From Phlebopus portentosus (lineage: Eukaryota > Basidiomycota > Agaricomycetes > Boletales > Boletinellaceae), in NCBI GenBank assembly GCA_037892935.1, contig JAYXKI010000011.1:806001-870000 (forward strand): DNA of 64,000 nucleotides, in the 5' to 3' direction. Shown here piece by piece: positions 28,251-39,621 of this stretch. Each line of letters begins with the position of its first letter. The stretch's first letter is position 1. A model generated the notes under the pieces. The model saw only the letters and a program-made list of their open reading frames with translations, did no database searches and had not been told where the DNA came from. Made by a program: the position numbers and the translations under genes.

Positions 28251-31200
28251 TTAGAAGTCATACCCCTCGACTTGGAAGACCTGGCCGTAGTACAGGTAGC
28301 TCTCCATCACTTTTAGGATCTGGTCGGGGAGGTTGATGCTGAGGAGTGTGTATGAGATTTTGGCGTGTCCGTGCGTCCGGCCGAGCTTGAAGAGCTGGTG
28401 GGCGATTGAGGTTGGGTACTATATTTCGTAGTGGAAACGAGCGCATATCAGTAAAGCCGTCAAATACAGTGGGGAATGAAAAAGGGTAGGACGCACCGCG
28501 AGCTCTGAGTATTCGTTATGCTGATACGCCGCCACGCGAATCGCAGTCTGCAGCGTCCTCGTCAGGTCACCTTCCTCCGCGTACATCTCCATCAGCTTCA
28601 GCCACGGCTTGATGGAATACCTCGTCCCCTCCAAACACCTCTGGTAACACTCCTTCGCTTCTTCGCGATGGTGCAGCCTTGCGCCCAGCTCGCCGAGGAT
28701 CTCCCATTCTAACGACGTCTTGCGATAGGCGACGTGCTGCGTCTTGAAGTGCGCGACCTCGGCGCGGAAGATCGTCCAGATGCGGAGGTCCTCGTAGAGG
28801 ACCATGAAGAGGTTGTCGAGCCATCGCTCGCAGAGGCGCTTGTTGCTGAAGGAGAAGCCGTCTGCTGTTGTCGCGCCCCCGGCGGAAGAGGAAGAAGAAG
28901 CGAGGTTGTTGCCCTCGGTGGAGTTGTCTTCTTTCTCCCCGCTTGCGGCTTGCATGGGTCGTTCGAGTCCTGACGATGAGTCCTTATTCTCCCCATTGCT
29001 CTGCGCTTGGACCTTCTTCTCGTCGCCGTTCACCTCTTCGGTATCGACGGCCTCGCGCTCGCGGTCTGATTCCGTCGACACGCGGATCATCGGGATCTGG
29101 TTCACGTTCAAGTCTGACTTGTCCTTCTCGTCCGCGTCGTCATCCTCCGCTGGACTCCCACTACCGTTCTCGTTCTCGTTCTCGTTCTCATTCTCGTTCT
29201 CATTCTCATTCTCATCAGCTCCCTCTGATCCAGGCGACCGAACCCCACGCGTCGACGCATCATCATCAGCGCCGCCCGATCTAGGCACAGGCGCAATAGT
29301 CCCATCTTCATGTATCGCCGCACCGCTCCTCGACATCTGCGTCTTCACCTCCGCCTGCGCCTTCTGCATCCTATACTCCTCCTCCATCACGAACACCGTG
29401 CTGCGGATCCTCAACAGTTCGTCCCACCCAATTTTGCTCACCAGTTTCGTTAGTAAAGCGTAGGCGCGGGCCCATGTACCCTTCAGCCCCGGTGCGGGTA
29501 GACGCTGGAGCGCCGTATCAGCTTCGTCGTCTTCTGTCTTGCGTCTTTCTGGTAGGATCTCGGCAATGGTGGGCTTGTAGGGGAGGTTGATCCGCGCAGG
29601 TGTGATTGGTCGGTGCATGTCTCGCCCATTGTAGGTGAACATAGGGCAGAATTTAACGTTAAGAGAGCCTTTAGAAATGTTTCGTCAATTTCATCATGAT
29701 GCAAGTTAGTCGAGAATGAATAACGCACCGAATCGTATTGCTCAAGTTCAGTGTATACCATCGTTAGTTTCTCCCATGTTACAAACTCGCTAGGCGCGCA
29801 GTTCACAGCTTGTCGAGCGAGTTTGAGCGCCCATTCATACTTGCCCTTCGAACGCAAGAAATCGCACTGGGCATGTAATAGGGTATAGGATTGAGGATTG
29901 TCACGGAGCGCGTTTGCCATAATCTGGACGCCTTTCACTTCTTCGTCTGGACCAATCTCAATAAGTATGGCTTCCAGATAAAGCGTCGAAACTAAACAGA
30001 ACGCACTCATGCCGATGTAACTCCGCGCTAATAAGGAAGCAACATCGGGTTCATAAACAGACACCTTCTCGAACAGGTTTGCCGCCTGCTGGTATCGGAA
30101 GCTGTCACCGAAATATTTCATGATTCCCGCCGTCAGATGGTTCGAGACGACGCTTGCGACTTGGATTTCCGGGTCCGAGCCGACTTGCCAGCCTTTTCAG
30201 ATCAGATACTATCAGTCCACTGGAATTCCACTCGATGATAGGGAAGAGAGAAAGAACGAACCTTGCGGAAAGAGCTGTTCGGCGGCTTCTAAAAATCGTA
30301 TCTCGCCCTCGCGCGTCGTGATGGGGTCTAGTCGTCTGTAGGCCTCAAGCCAGTACGTCGGGTCGTCGCCGTATAATATTGCGCGTAGGATAGCAGAGAG
30401 GTAAGTTTCTAGCCAGATCTCGGGTGTCGTGTCATGTCTATACACGCAAAAAGTAGTAAGATATTTGCGAAGGATCCATTGAGAGCTGAGAAAGAGATAA
30501 ATGTAACGACGTACCGCTCGCCTCGAAGATCAATAACATACGCCAACACTCCGCCGGGTATCTTGACGTCCACACGTACGTCCACGCGCGAGAAGGCATT
30601 GAAACAGCTGCACGTATTCAAAGTTTACTTGTCAATAACGAACTTTCTTTCTCTCCTTGAACAGGAGCGGAGCGGTCGGCACGCACCAGTAACACCCACT
30701 CCTAACTTTCCACGCCGTGCTCTTGCTGAACCACGTCGAGTTGTCGTCGATGGAGTAGGTGAGGGAGTTGATGTAGGCTGCGAGGAGGCGGAGGAAGACG
30801 CGTCGACTCCGGACACGAAGTGGTATGAGCCGACCTGAGTGAGTGGAGGAGAGGGAAGATGGAGATTATTGAGTATCCCAAGGTGGTCGTCGTTGAAAGA
30901 TAATATGGAAATATAGAAAGGCACGAATGGAAACTGCTGAAAAAGAGTGTTCAACAGGGACTCACATCCTTCTGCCCACTCCTCCCCGAGCTCTTCACGA
31001 CGTGGCATAAATCCGGAGGACCAAGCTCGCGGAACGTAGCTGCAGTCACAAACAAAGCACACACACACAACAGACAGACATCGAAGCAAATGCACCAAAG
31101 CACGAACACGTCAATCAGCCCAAGACAGTCTCCAATACCAGAAAGAGCGCACTCACCGAGAGATTCCGTGCGTGCCATAAGGACTTCACCTAGCTCATTC

Positions 31201-31365
31201 TACACAAACGAGAGCGAAAAAAAAGGGCATCAGCATTCCATCGCGTTCCAGTCCAGCAAGCAAGCAAATAACAATCCGAATGAATGATTGGTTGAAAGAA
31301 CTGACCTCGAAGAGCTCCGGATATCCTTGAACAAGGCGTCGGCCATGTTTGCTGGATTCCAGCTC
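28251..31365 (-). CDS. ChAPs family protein (exomer component, Bch1/Bud7/Chs6-like), two apparent frameshifts
   Basis: In yeast, ChAPs proteins bind Chs5 and Arf1 in the exomer complex, which exports chitin synthase and other cargo from the trans-Golgi. They are built of TPR-like helices. Family landmarks in order are LGPPDLCHVVK, GSYHFVSGVDASS, LAAYINSLTYSIDDNSTWF, IPGGVLAYVIDLRGE, FTYNGRDMHRPITPARINLP and a C-terminal QVFQVEGYDF. Exons (minus) are 31306-31365, 31157-31199, 30966-31039, 30687-30834, 30515-30607, 30262-30437, 29729-30192, 28497-29668 and 28251-28418; a further 5' exon with the ATG was not located. Two exons are each one base short of the length required by their splice phases: near 30784 (family sequence switches frame) and near 29650 (...LNS to CPMFTYN...). 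An acidic insert includes an Asn-Glu dipeptide run at about 29166-29214. The frameshifts are more likely assembly errors than mutations. Confidence 0.88.
29166..29214 (+). repeat. Hexamer microsatellite (GTTCTC/ATTCTC)n in the ChAPs gene
   Basis: Eight tandem hexamers encode alternating Asn and Glu on the minus strand inside an acidic disordered insert of the ChAPs protein. It is likely length-variable between strains. Confidence 0.9.
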
Positions 31366-32158
31366 CTAAATTTGTCGAGTTAAAAGCCCAGTTAGTTGTC
31401 TCTAATCGCAGATGAGGAGGACAAACGAGTTAAGAATGAATGAGAGAGCGTGAACGAACACGAACAGGAAATGAAATGAGAAATGATTGACTGACTGGGA
31501 CGCGGCGCGCCGTGGGAAACACGTCACTCCTCCTCCTCTCAATCTCAATCTCAAAATAAAATATTCATTTTCCAATAAATTGAATACTCTTCAAAAAAAG
31601 AAAATCATATTAGTTATTCCTAAGATTAATACTAGTACTCAGCAGAGAGCAGAAGGAAACGTCATCCGTCTTAACAAATTTGTTTGAATCAACGAAAGTG
31701 TCTGGAGATTATTTCGACGTATTAGGAAAGATTAGCGTTGATCGGCGAGCCATATAAAGCAATCCCTATTGAAGACTCGTCAATCACCCACACCTCGAAC
31801 TGGAGGAATCCCAAATCCGCATACATGTACCAAAACATCTTGCTTATTCTAACAAGTGTATAGTGAGATCTTTGACTAGCGCTAGCCCAGAGAATTGTAA
31901 GAGCATGGAAGAACATGGAAGAACATGATATTTGGTAGTATGTCGCTCGAAATCGGAATCATTCTATATGTGAGGAATTACGTAGTCTATAAAGCCCAAG
32001 CTTGCAGTACAACAAGAAAGTAAAGAAAAATCGAAGTATTGTGCACAATGGTGTCTATCGTTTCGTCGTTCCAAAAAAAATCATCGATCCCCTGCTCATC
32101 AAACAACATTTAAATGATGAACCCCCTCCTTTCCCAGTTACTCTCCCTGATTAGCACT
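31366..32158. other. Intergenic, upstream of the ChAPs gene
   Basis: No gene is recognised. It should contain the missing first exon and promoter of the ChAPs gene, and the 3' end of the DUF1275 gene. No ATG on the minus strand between 31366 and about 31650 gives an obvious first exon. Confidence 0.4.
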
Positions 32159-33193
32159 CTACTTCTCCTTTTTCGCAGGGACGAACAACCAGCCAAGGGC
32201 GATTAACGCCCTTATCCCCGTGCCCACTCCAAACGCACCAGCGCTCCCCACCTGGTCCAAAATCGCTCTCCCGACAAACCCGCCCAAAAACAGCGCGAAG
32301 ACAGCAAGGAACTTGTGATCCCTGGTAATCACGAAACCCTTCCGGAACAACTTGGGGTCGGCGAGGAGCTCGCACCAGACGGTGGTGAGGACGACGGTGG
32401 TGGCGAACTGGCTGTTCACGCGCTTGCCCATGATACCCTGCAGCCCGATCGAGGCGGAGGCGAACCCGAGCGCCACGAAGGAGAGCGCGTTCGTCCACGC
32501 CGGCTCGCCGCGGTGGCCCGCCACGCTGCCCTGCCCGCCCTGCCAGACCGTCACCGCCGCGGCCATGGTGAAGAGCGCCTGGATGAACGTGCCGAGGAAG
32601 AGCCAGAGGCGCGTGTTGGACCCGAGTTTGTCCCCGATGCGCCCGAGGGAGGCCCCGCCGAGGAAGGTGAGCAGCGAGACGAGGGCTTGTCGATCGGCCA
32701 TTTGGAAGGAGAAGTCGGTGTTCCCTGGGGAGAAGAGGCGGGCGATTGCTAGTGCCAGCTGTGAAAGCAGAAGGAAAAGGAGGGAGGAGTTTGTTAATTG
32801 AAAGTCGGAGAATAGTGAAAGGAAATATAACGTACCTGGACGGTGTTACCAGTCTGGAACCCGCACCACACGAATACGGCGCTGAACGAAATCGCATCGC
32901 TGCAAAAAGCTCCGTTAATATGATAATCCTCGGCTGAATATTATAGAAACACACATGAAGCCGGTCATGAAACAGAAGCTAGCCAGAGGGGAAGTGGATT
33001 GCAAAGGGTCGACATTCTGCATGAGGTATTCTCTCCACGACATCGCATTCCCGAATTCCCCAGCATCTACACTGTTCCTGTTATTTTTCCTAGATACTTT
33101 GAGGCTCTCAATGTCCGATCCGGATATTCGAGATGTACTCGGAGCAGTGGCAGATTGGGGAAGAGATTGAGATTGTGTGGCTGTCTCGGCCAT
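32159..33193 (-). CDS. DUF1275 (YoaK-like) integral membrane protein
   Basis: Three exons (32955-33193, 32836-32899, 32159-32758) splice in frame to 300 residues. The N-terminal 45 residues are hydrophilic and Ser-rich. About six hydrophobic helices follow, starting with LASFCFMTGFIDAISF and including VFVWCGFQTGNTVQ, the signature region of DUF1275 proteins. The family spans bacteria and fungi and is of unproven function; a transport role is often assumed from its membrane topology. The start is the first ATG before the conserved part. Several long frames on the opposite strand are shadows of its high GC content. Confidence 0.88.
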
Positions 33194-34840
33194 GACTTTT
33201 GCTTGGTTTGCGAGGGAGAAAGGGAGAAAGGAGAGAGGAGGAGGAGCGGGGGATAAAGAGGAAGGGAAGCTTGTGAGAGAGAGCAGTGTTATAATGTCTG
33301 TGTCTGTCTGTCTTTGTCGGAAGAGTACGCGATGGTGAGAACGCATTATCTCCGCGCACGTGAGCAAATTGATCGTCATCCCGTACCCGACGGGACTTTC
33401 GCTTCTTGGCATCTAATCACAACAGAAGACCCGAGGCAACTTACTGGCCTCGTGTATGTTTTATCTTGTAACTCGTCATCGTAAAGGTACTTTCTTCCAG
33501 CAGAGCAAAGCACAACGGGACTTTCTTTCGATTCACTCGGCTGACTAACCACACAAGCCAAGTGTATTTCTCTCTTGGCCTGACGGAACGCCGCTCGGAT
33601 TGAGACAAACCAAGCACTCATTCTCGTTTCGCCTTCTTCGTCTCTTCCCCAGAAAAAACCGTTATGTATGCATCATCTTTTCATGCTTTGTAACTTGCCG
33701 TACCTGGCCGTCTGGACCAATCATATCTCCCCAATAAGTCCATCTGCCGGCCAACCCAGACTGCCGTCCCCGCTCAAACAGCGACTGGACAAAGAAATTG
33801 ATGCTCGGCGTTCGTTCGTTCGTCTCGCCAAGGAACAGATCTTAGGCGATAGAAGTGCTCTGGATGTCTTGTCTTGACGTTTGGATTCTTCTTGTCTCTA
33901 GATCCGTCGAGAGTGAGGACCAAAAGCAACGAGTAAAGCGGGAAAGAATGGGAAATGGGAAACGTACTTCTGCCACATTTTCTTCTCAGATGGAGTTCTT
34001 TGCAATGCCCTTTCATACCCTCTGTCGTCGAGGCCTTCTCGCGTTCTACTTAGTTGACAAATCCGTGCTGCTGTACGTTGCTGAAATCGGATCTCATGAG
34101 GGCGCTCTGGTCGAGTCTCCCAGTCCTGCTCAGCTACTATATAGTAACGAAGTCCGCGGCTCGATGCGCGTTTGAATGGGCCTCTATCGCACAGTGATAT
34201 ACATATTCCTTCCGTAGTAGTTCTACTATGTCCCAGCGTAGGATTTCACTACCAATGGATAATAATCCTGGACTCAAAAAATAAAAGAAAAAAGGGAGTC
34301 CGCAAGATCCAAGTGGCGCTCTGAATACTAACGACGGGACGAATAGGCGACAAAGGCACTAAGCATATCTCGGTGAAGTCCGCCTATTTCTGCGCAAATG
34401 TGAGGCGTATGATTTGACTTGATGCAGCATCCCAAAGAATTAAACTGCGACCCGACATCTTGAACTTTTTTTCCCCCCTTCATGTAGATCCCTACCTTTC
34501 AAACAGCACATAAATAACATTTACGGCCCGAATCGAATCGATACAAGAAAGTCAATTGGGTGGGAGAGCTTTTTTGAATGCTTAGGATTCATCCAGGAGG
34601 AGCATCACGAGCTTTTGTCGGAAAGGATCCTCCTGGACTTTTGAGATGCGGATGAAGGTGATGTGCGACGATTATCAGAGGGTCTCCATACGTCTCACCT
34701 CGGCGTGCAGATAAATCAATTCCGACGAAACCCAGAATTGGGGGAACGGAGTCGTACAATCGTGCAATTGGACAAATACACAACACGTTACATGAAATGG
34801 TCAAGGCGATGTATGCAAGTCGTTCATGTCAGCAGGACAT
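33194..34840. other. Intergenic between DUF1275 and eIF3g genes
   Basis: No gene is recognised in 1.6 kb. There is a GT/CT-rich patch at 33292-33320. Short open frames on both strands have no family landmarks. Confidence 0.45.
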
Positions 34841-36188
34841 CTAGGGGCGCGCTTCTCTCGGTTCTGTACAACGAAAACAAAGTCGTCAGCAAACAATTTC
34901 AAATACGAACAAGTCGAGGTTCAAGATCTCTGAAAATAAAATAAAAATAAAAAAGCAAAGCCACACTTACGCGACCATCCGACACTCAAAATCAAGTTAT
35001 CATACCCCCTCCCATTCACTCTCTGGATCGCCACTTCCGCACAAGCTCGATCTTCAAAGCTCACAAACGCGAAACCTTTTCCTTGGCCCGTCTCACGATC
35101 TCTGCCAATGTATACCCGGATGACTCGCCCGAAGACGCTGAATAGGTCGCGGAGATCTTGGTCGGTGGTGTCTTCGGAGACGTTGGTGACGCGTAATGTT
35201 GGGAGTTCGTCCCGGCCGGCTCCTGGTCGGCCCATCGCTTCGCCTGCTCCGCGGCTGGCGCCGGCGCGCATGGAGGGAGGGACATATTTGCCTGAGGTCG
35301 GTGCTGTGGGCGGTGTGGCAGCGGGAGCTGCCTCTTCGTCTACTGGTGGGGTTTCTAAGTGAGAGGATTGCAAGAAGTTAGATAAGTAATCGGTGAGGGA
35401 AAAAAAGAATGGGGATGAGGACGCACCGACACCAGCAGGTGAGAGCGCCTCCAGACCCGACAGAGTATCCTTGAACGGACACCTCGCGGTGAAGTGATCG
35501 CGTTTGCATATCCTGCACCGCACGCCGGACACGCCTGCCTTTTGCAGCGCCGCTCTGACTGAGTCTTCCTGTGCTGGCTCGGGTTCCGAAGACTGTTAAT
35601 GGCCAGAGGAATGTAAGAAAACGGGTACTTGATGAAGTAAGCTGTGCGGCGAAAGGAGCTGCTCGCGCGTACTTTGTTTCCAGGTGATAGTTTGAGTACG
35701 ACGTTCTCACCGACCGTCGTCGTTGCACGGTCCGGACCACCTTTCTTACCCTTCTCCTGCCCGAACTTGCCCAGTTCTTTCGCTCCGCAACTGCGTGCTG
35801 AACGACGGCTTTTTGGACTGTACGTTTTATACGCTTCGTAATCTGTCGTGATCATCGATTTTTGCGTGCAGTGAATACGAGAGATTAAGGATTGTTGACG
35901 AAGATGAACGCACTTTGACCTTCTTCCCCTCATCGTTAACGCTATACTCCACAACGGTTATCACTCCATTTTCGTCGACAGTCTCTTCAGGCTTTGGAAG
36001 GCGCGGTTCTTCTGCAGAACAGAGCAATGGGAACATCAGACACATGCACTTCATATGCGGACGGATTAGACATACCTGGCTCGTCGAATTCGTCCCCCCA
36101 TTTTATCTTTTCTTCGCTGTTTATTAGAAGAAAAGTTATATAGACTGAAAAGATACAGCGAAAAGAAAGCATACGTCTTCAGAGCCAT
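34841..36188 (-). CDS. TIF35: Translation initiation factor eIF3 subunit G, one apparent frameshift
   Basis: Seven exons: 36175-36188, 36076-36116, 35914-36011, 35673-35842, 35427-35592, 34971-35354 and 34841-34863. The protein begins MALKTEEKIKWGDEFDEP, has the eIF3g N-terminal domain, a CX2C...H...C zinc-binding stretch (CRICKRDHFTARC), and a C-terminal RRM whose RNP motifs are VYIGRD and GKGFAFVSF. It ends in WSQPREARP. In eIF3 this subunit helps 43S scanning and reinitiation. Exon 4 is 170 bases although both of its ends are in phase 0: around 35771 the conserved KNWAKFGQEKGKK needs one more A. As the gene is essential and single in most fungi, an assembly deletion is the simplest explanation. 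It is transcribed divergently from the F-box gene, with only 199 bp between the start codons. Confidence 0.92.
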
Positions 36189-36387
36189 CTATTCACTTGT
36201 GTATTAGATTGATATGAGGAGGTTCGGTGTGGATGATGAAGACAAGGAATGAAATTTGAGATCGCGTGTGACGGGTCACTATCACACTCTATAACTACAA
36301 TCACAGTCACGCTGGTGTATGTTGAGTTTCGCATTTCTCCTTCCTCCTCTCATCCTAAGGTCAATTCCACCCTTCTTGACTGATAAA

Positions 36388-39235
36388 ATGCCTCTGCTAT
36401 CTTTGCCAGACGAAATTCTGCTCATTGTTCTCTCTTCTCTCAATGCTCCAGATATCTTCGCTTTCGCCTCGGTCAATAAATACACGAATACCTTCTATAA
36501 ATCGTCGAGTCGGTTGCAATATATTGCTGAGTTGGATTTGGCGGGGTGCCTCGATGAATCACTTGATACGCCCCGTAGCACTCGTTATGCAGCCGAAGAG
36601 TCAAATGGCGGATCTATTGAGGCTCGAAGCACTGCGGCTACATCATTACCGAACATATCAGAAAAGCTCGCATACCTGCGAACGCGCGAACACAACTGGC
36701 GTACACTTGACTTGACTAGGAACGCGAAGAAGATACCATTGGAGCGTGAAATGGAAGTAAGCGTGTATGATCTGAGCGGTGGTGTGTTTGGATTTGCGGA
36801 GTTCAGGATGGAGTATTTGTTGAGGTATGTTGAGTTGAGGGAAGTTTCGCGGAGGGAGGGTATACTTGATGGAAATGGAGATGTTCAAGGACAGCCAGGA
36901 GAGCAAGGCAATGGGGACATATAGTTGACACCGAGAACGACAATGCTGCTGGGAGTGTAGAAGAAAACGCTGAGCCACCGAGGACAGACGTGCCGTGGAA
37001 GAAGTTTTCTTTCGACGGGGTTGTGGCGGACTTTGGATTAGCTTTGAGAGAGCACGACCTCATCGTGTCAGTTTCTTACACATTGCCAGAGCCAGGGGAA
37101 GGATTGATGAATATACCTGCGTAAGCACCTTTCGTACAATCCGAGATCCATTTATTCAATCACCGTGTTCAGTGTGCAAGAGCTACAACTCAACCTATTC
37201 CAATTCAGTACACAAGCTCCGCACCCGTTGGCAAAAGAGCCGACTATCAAACTCGCAAGGAAGCCAACTGCTTATGCGAGGTCTTCTCCGATTATCGAAG
37301 TATCTGGGATGTATATCGTTGTATTGCTAACCTTTCCTCGTGCGGTCTTGCATCGGTTCTTGATTGAAGATCTCTTCGTCATCAACTGGCAAACGGGAAG
37401 GATCGTTCATGTGAGTCCTCGCTTTTCATTTAAATTTGATTCTTTTTCGTCATCAGGCCCGAATGGACTGACGCTGCCGTTTGTTTATTATTCCTCATCT
37501 AGCATCAATCGTACGAGACACCGACCTACTCCGCTATAGCATTCGTCACTCCTTCGCTATTCGTCCTACCAAACCTGGTGGAGAACACGTTGGACCTTCT
37601 GCATATCTTTGCTTCTGAAGGTGGACACACAGGTAGCGCTGACAATGTCGTATTGCTCCGTAGACTCCGTCTACCTGAAATGACGAATAACTTCAGGTTG
37701 CGCGGTGCGGTATGTCGTGGGGACCCGAACCCTACTGCTTCAACATTCGACCCTCTGAATCCGCATTCGAATGCATCAACGACCGAAACTCAAGGACTGA
37801 CTAAAGACCGCAGATCGTCGGCGAGCATGAGGAGATGGGGTGCATCGGGTTACGATATTACCGCTGACCCACTTCGAGCCATCATTTCGTTCAAATTTGT
37901 TATCGAGCACTCAGACGCAGCGATACCCTATGGTCCCGCGCTCAACCTTGTTGTTCACCGCTCTGCACTCGCCTCTCTTGCACTTCCTGTTCTGAACGCA
38001 TATAAGGAACGTGTCCTCGAGAGTACGGGCACAGGCGAAGGAAATGTGACACCTGGAAGCATGTCAACCGGAGCAGATGACGTGCAGTGGAAGGAATGGG
38101 GACCTAAAGTGACTAGATGGCGGCTGGAAGACGATTATGTTGGGTGGGTGACAACGACTGCTGGACAGAGACAGGTATTCACGTCGCTCGTGCCTGGTCC
38201 GGACAATTCGTGGTGGAAGAGTGTTGTCCTTGTGAGGGATTACAATCCGTTTGAGGTGAAGCGGACGATGACGAAGGCTGTGCGGCAAAGAACTGGCGAG
38301 CGAACGGAGGGGAAAGGGAAGGAAAAGGCCCTAGGAAAAGATCCAACCGACCTCGAGGGAGGGAATGAGATAGAGATTTACGTAGACAGCTTAGACGGCG
38401 AGCGCGAGGATGATTCCGAGGACGAAGACGAGCTTGGCCTTGGTACAGGCGGGGATTGGCCAACAGGCAATATAGATCTGTCACAGACACCGATGCCGAC
38501 ACCAGCACCGCTTCCTGCCTTAGGTGAAATGGAAGACCATCTCGGGCCGGGAGATATGCTGCAAGCTGTGTATGCAGATGTGGCTGGCGATGGCAACCCT
38601 ACTGAACACCATCTGTTAGATGGCTTCGATGAGCCTGAGCCTGGATCTTCGCCTGTTCCTCAGTTACCTCCTCCCGGTGCCTCCTCGACTTCGGACGCGA
38701 ATCTGTCTAGCCCTGGTATTCCTCCTTCATCGTCGGTCACTGCGACTACGATAGCCAGCCCTAGTTACACTGAAGAAGACTCGGAGCAGCATGTTTCTGA
38801 CGCTACATCATCTCCATCATCTCCCGCGTTACCTCCACAAAGTTCCGATCTTCCCTTTGCAACTCCTTCCTCTTCACATCCTCTCAAGCTCGTATCCATT
38901 CGGATCCGCGATACCATGTCCAACACGAACGTACGCTATTATCGGAATGGGGACCTTGCAGGCGGACTACCGTGTGTCGAATACATGCTTGAGGGATGCG
39001 AAGCGTTGTTTTCAGGCGTGCTGATGGACGAGGAGAGGATTATCGGGTATTTGGTTAGTATCATTTCGAGTAGGGCATATTTGTTTCTCCGACTTGGTTT
39101 AACTGATTTTTCTTTTAACCACCGGCTGTTGATGATCGACTGACTGACGTGGATTTCTGACTATAGGAGAATGCGGAAAACCCGGAGCAAATTGAGAGGA
39201 TGTCGCAGATGTCCGTCTTCTCGATGTATCCTTGA
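36388..39235 (+). CDS. F-box protein with long WD-like/disordered C-terminus
   Basis: Five exons (36388-36824, 36890-37120, 37173-37410, 37503-39053, 39167-39235) join in frame to 841 residues. The F-box is at residues 4-45 (SLPDEILLIVLSSLNAPDIFAFASVNK). It should bind Skp1 and make the protein a substrate receptor of an SCF ubiquitin ligase. The middle (about 110-500) has beta-strand-rich segments of the kind found in Agaricomycete F-box proteins, such as FDGVVADFGLALREHDLIV. An acidic Ser/Pro-rich region follows at about 560-750. The substrate is unknown. The short last exon is inferred from a clean acceptor and stop. Confidence 0.82.
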
Positions 39236-39621
39236 TCTACGAACAAGATCCAGTCTGGCATCGGCATTGCGTTCTTACGACGGTTTAATCTTGATCACTT
39301 ATTCGTATCTAACGGCGATGCTAGAGTACGCGCAGGAGGATTACAATAACGTCTCACTTTAACTTACACGTACGGACTGATAAAAACTCAGAAGAGACCA
39401 TATGTGTAGACATAGATGCGTCCAAGACGTACATGTATTATTCCAATAATTCCCCTTTCTAAAAAAATACACGATGCCATGAAAATCACGGGTCTACAGA
39501 CTTGGAAGGTCCATGCACGTCTTTTCGATATGCACAAGCCCGAAGCGAGTTAAAGCGCAAGCGTCCGACGGGAAAAGCGAGAACTAGAGGCAGCACCGGG
39601 ATAGGGAAAGCTAAGGAACAA
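39236..39621. other. Convergent intergenic region
   Basis: No gene is seen between the F-box gene and the minus-strand aminopeptidase P gene. It is AT-rich and presumably holds both 3' ends. Confidence 0.5.

Noticed and set aside
31306..31346. ATG at 31346 (MADALF) as the start of the ChAPs gene
   Set aside because: It is out of frame with the next exon, which must be read as NELGEVLMARTESL. The frame that fits (ELESSKHGRRLVQGYPELFE) has no ATG in that exon, so the true start lies in an unfound upstream exon.
32315..32801. Long plus-strand open frames over the DUF1275 gene
   Set aside because: They are antisense shadows in GC-rich DNA; the minus strand encodes a recognisable membrane protein with matching splice sites.
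35673..35842. A GC-AG intron beginning GCAAGT inside eIF3g exon 4
   Set aside because: The sequence after GCAAGT is conserved eIF3g coding sequence (KFGQEKGKKGG), so removing it would delete part of the protein. A missing base explains the frame change better.
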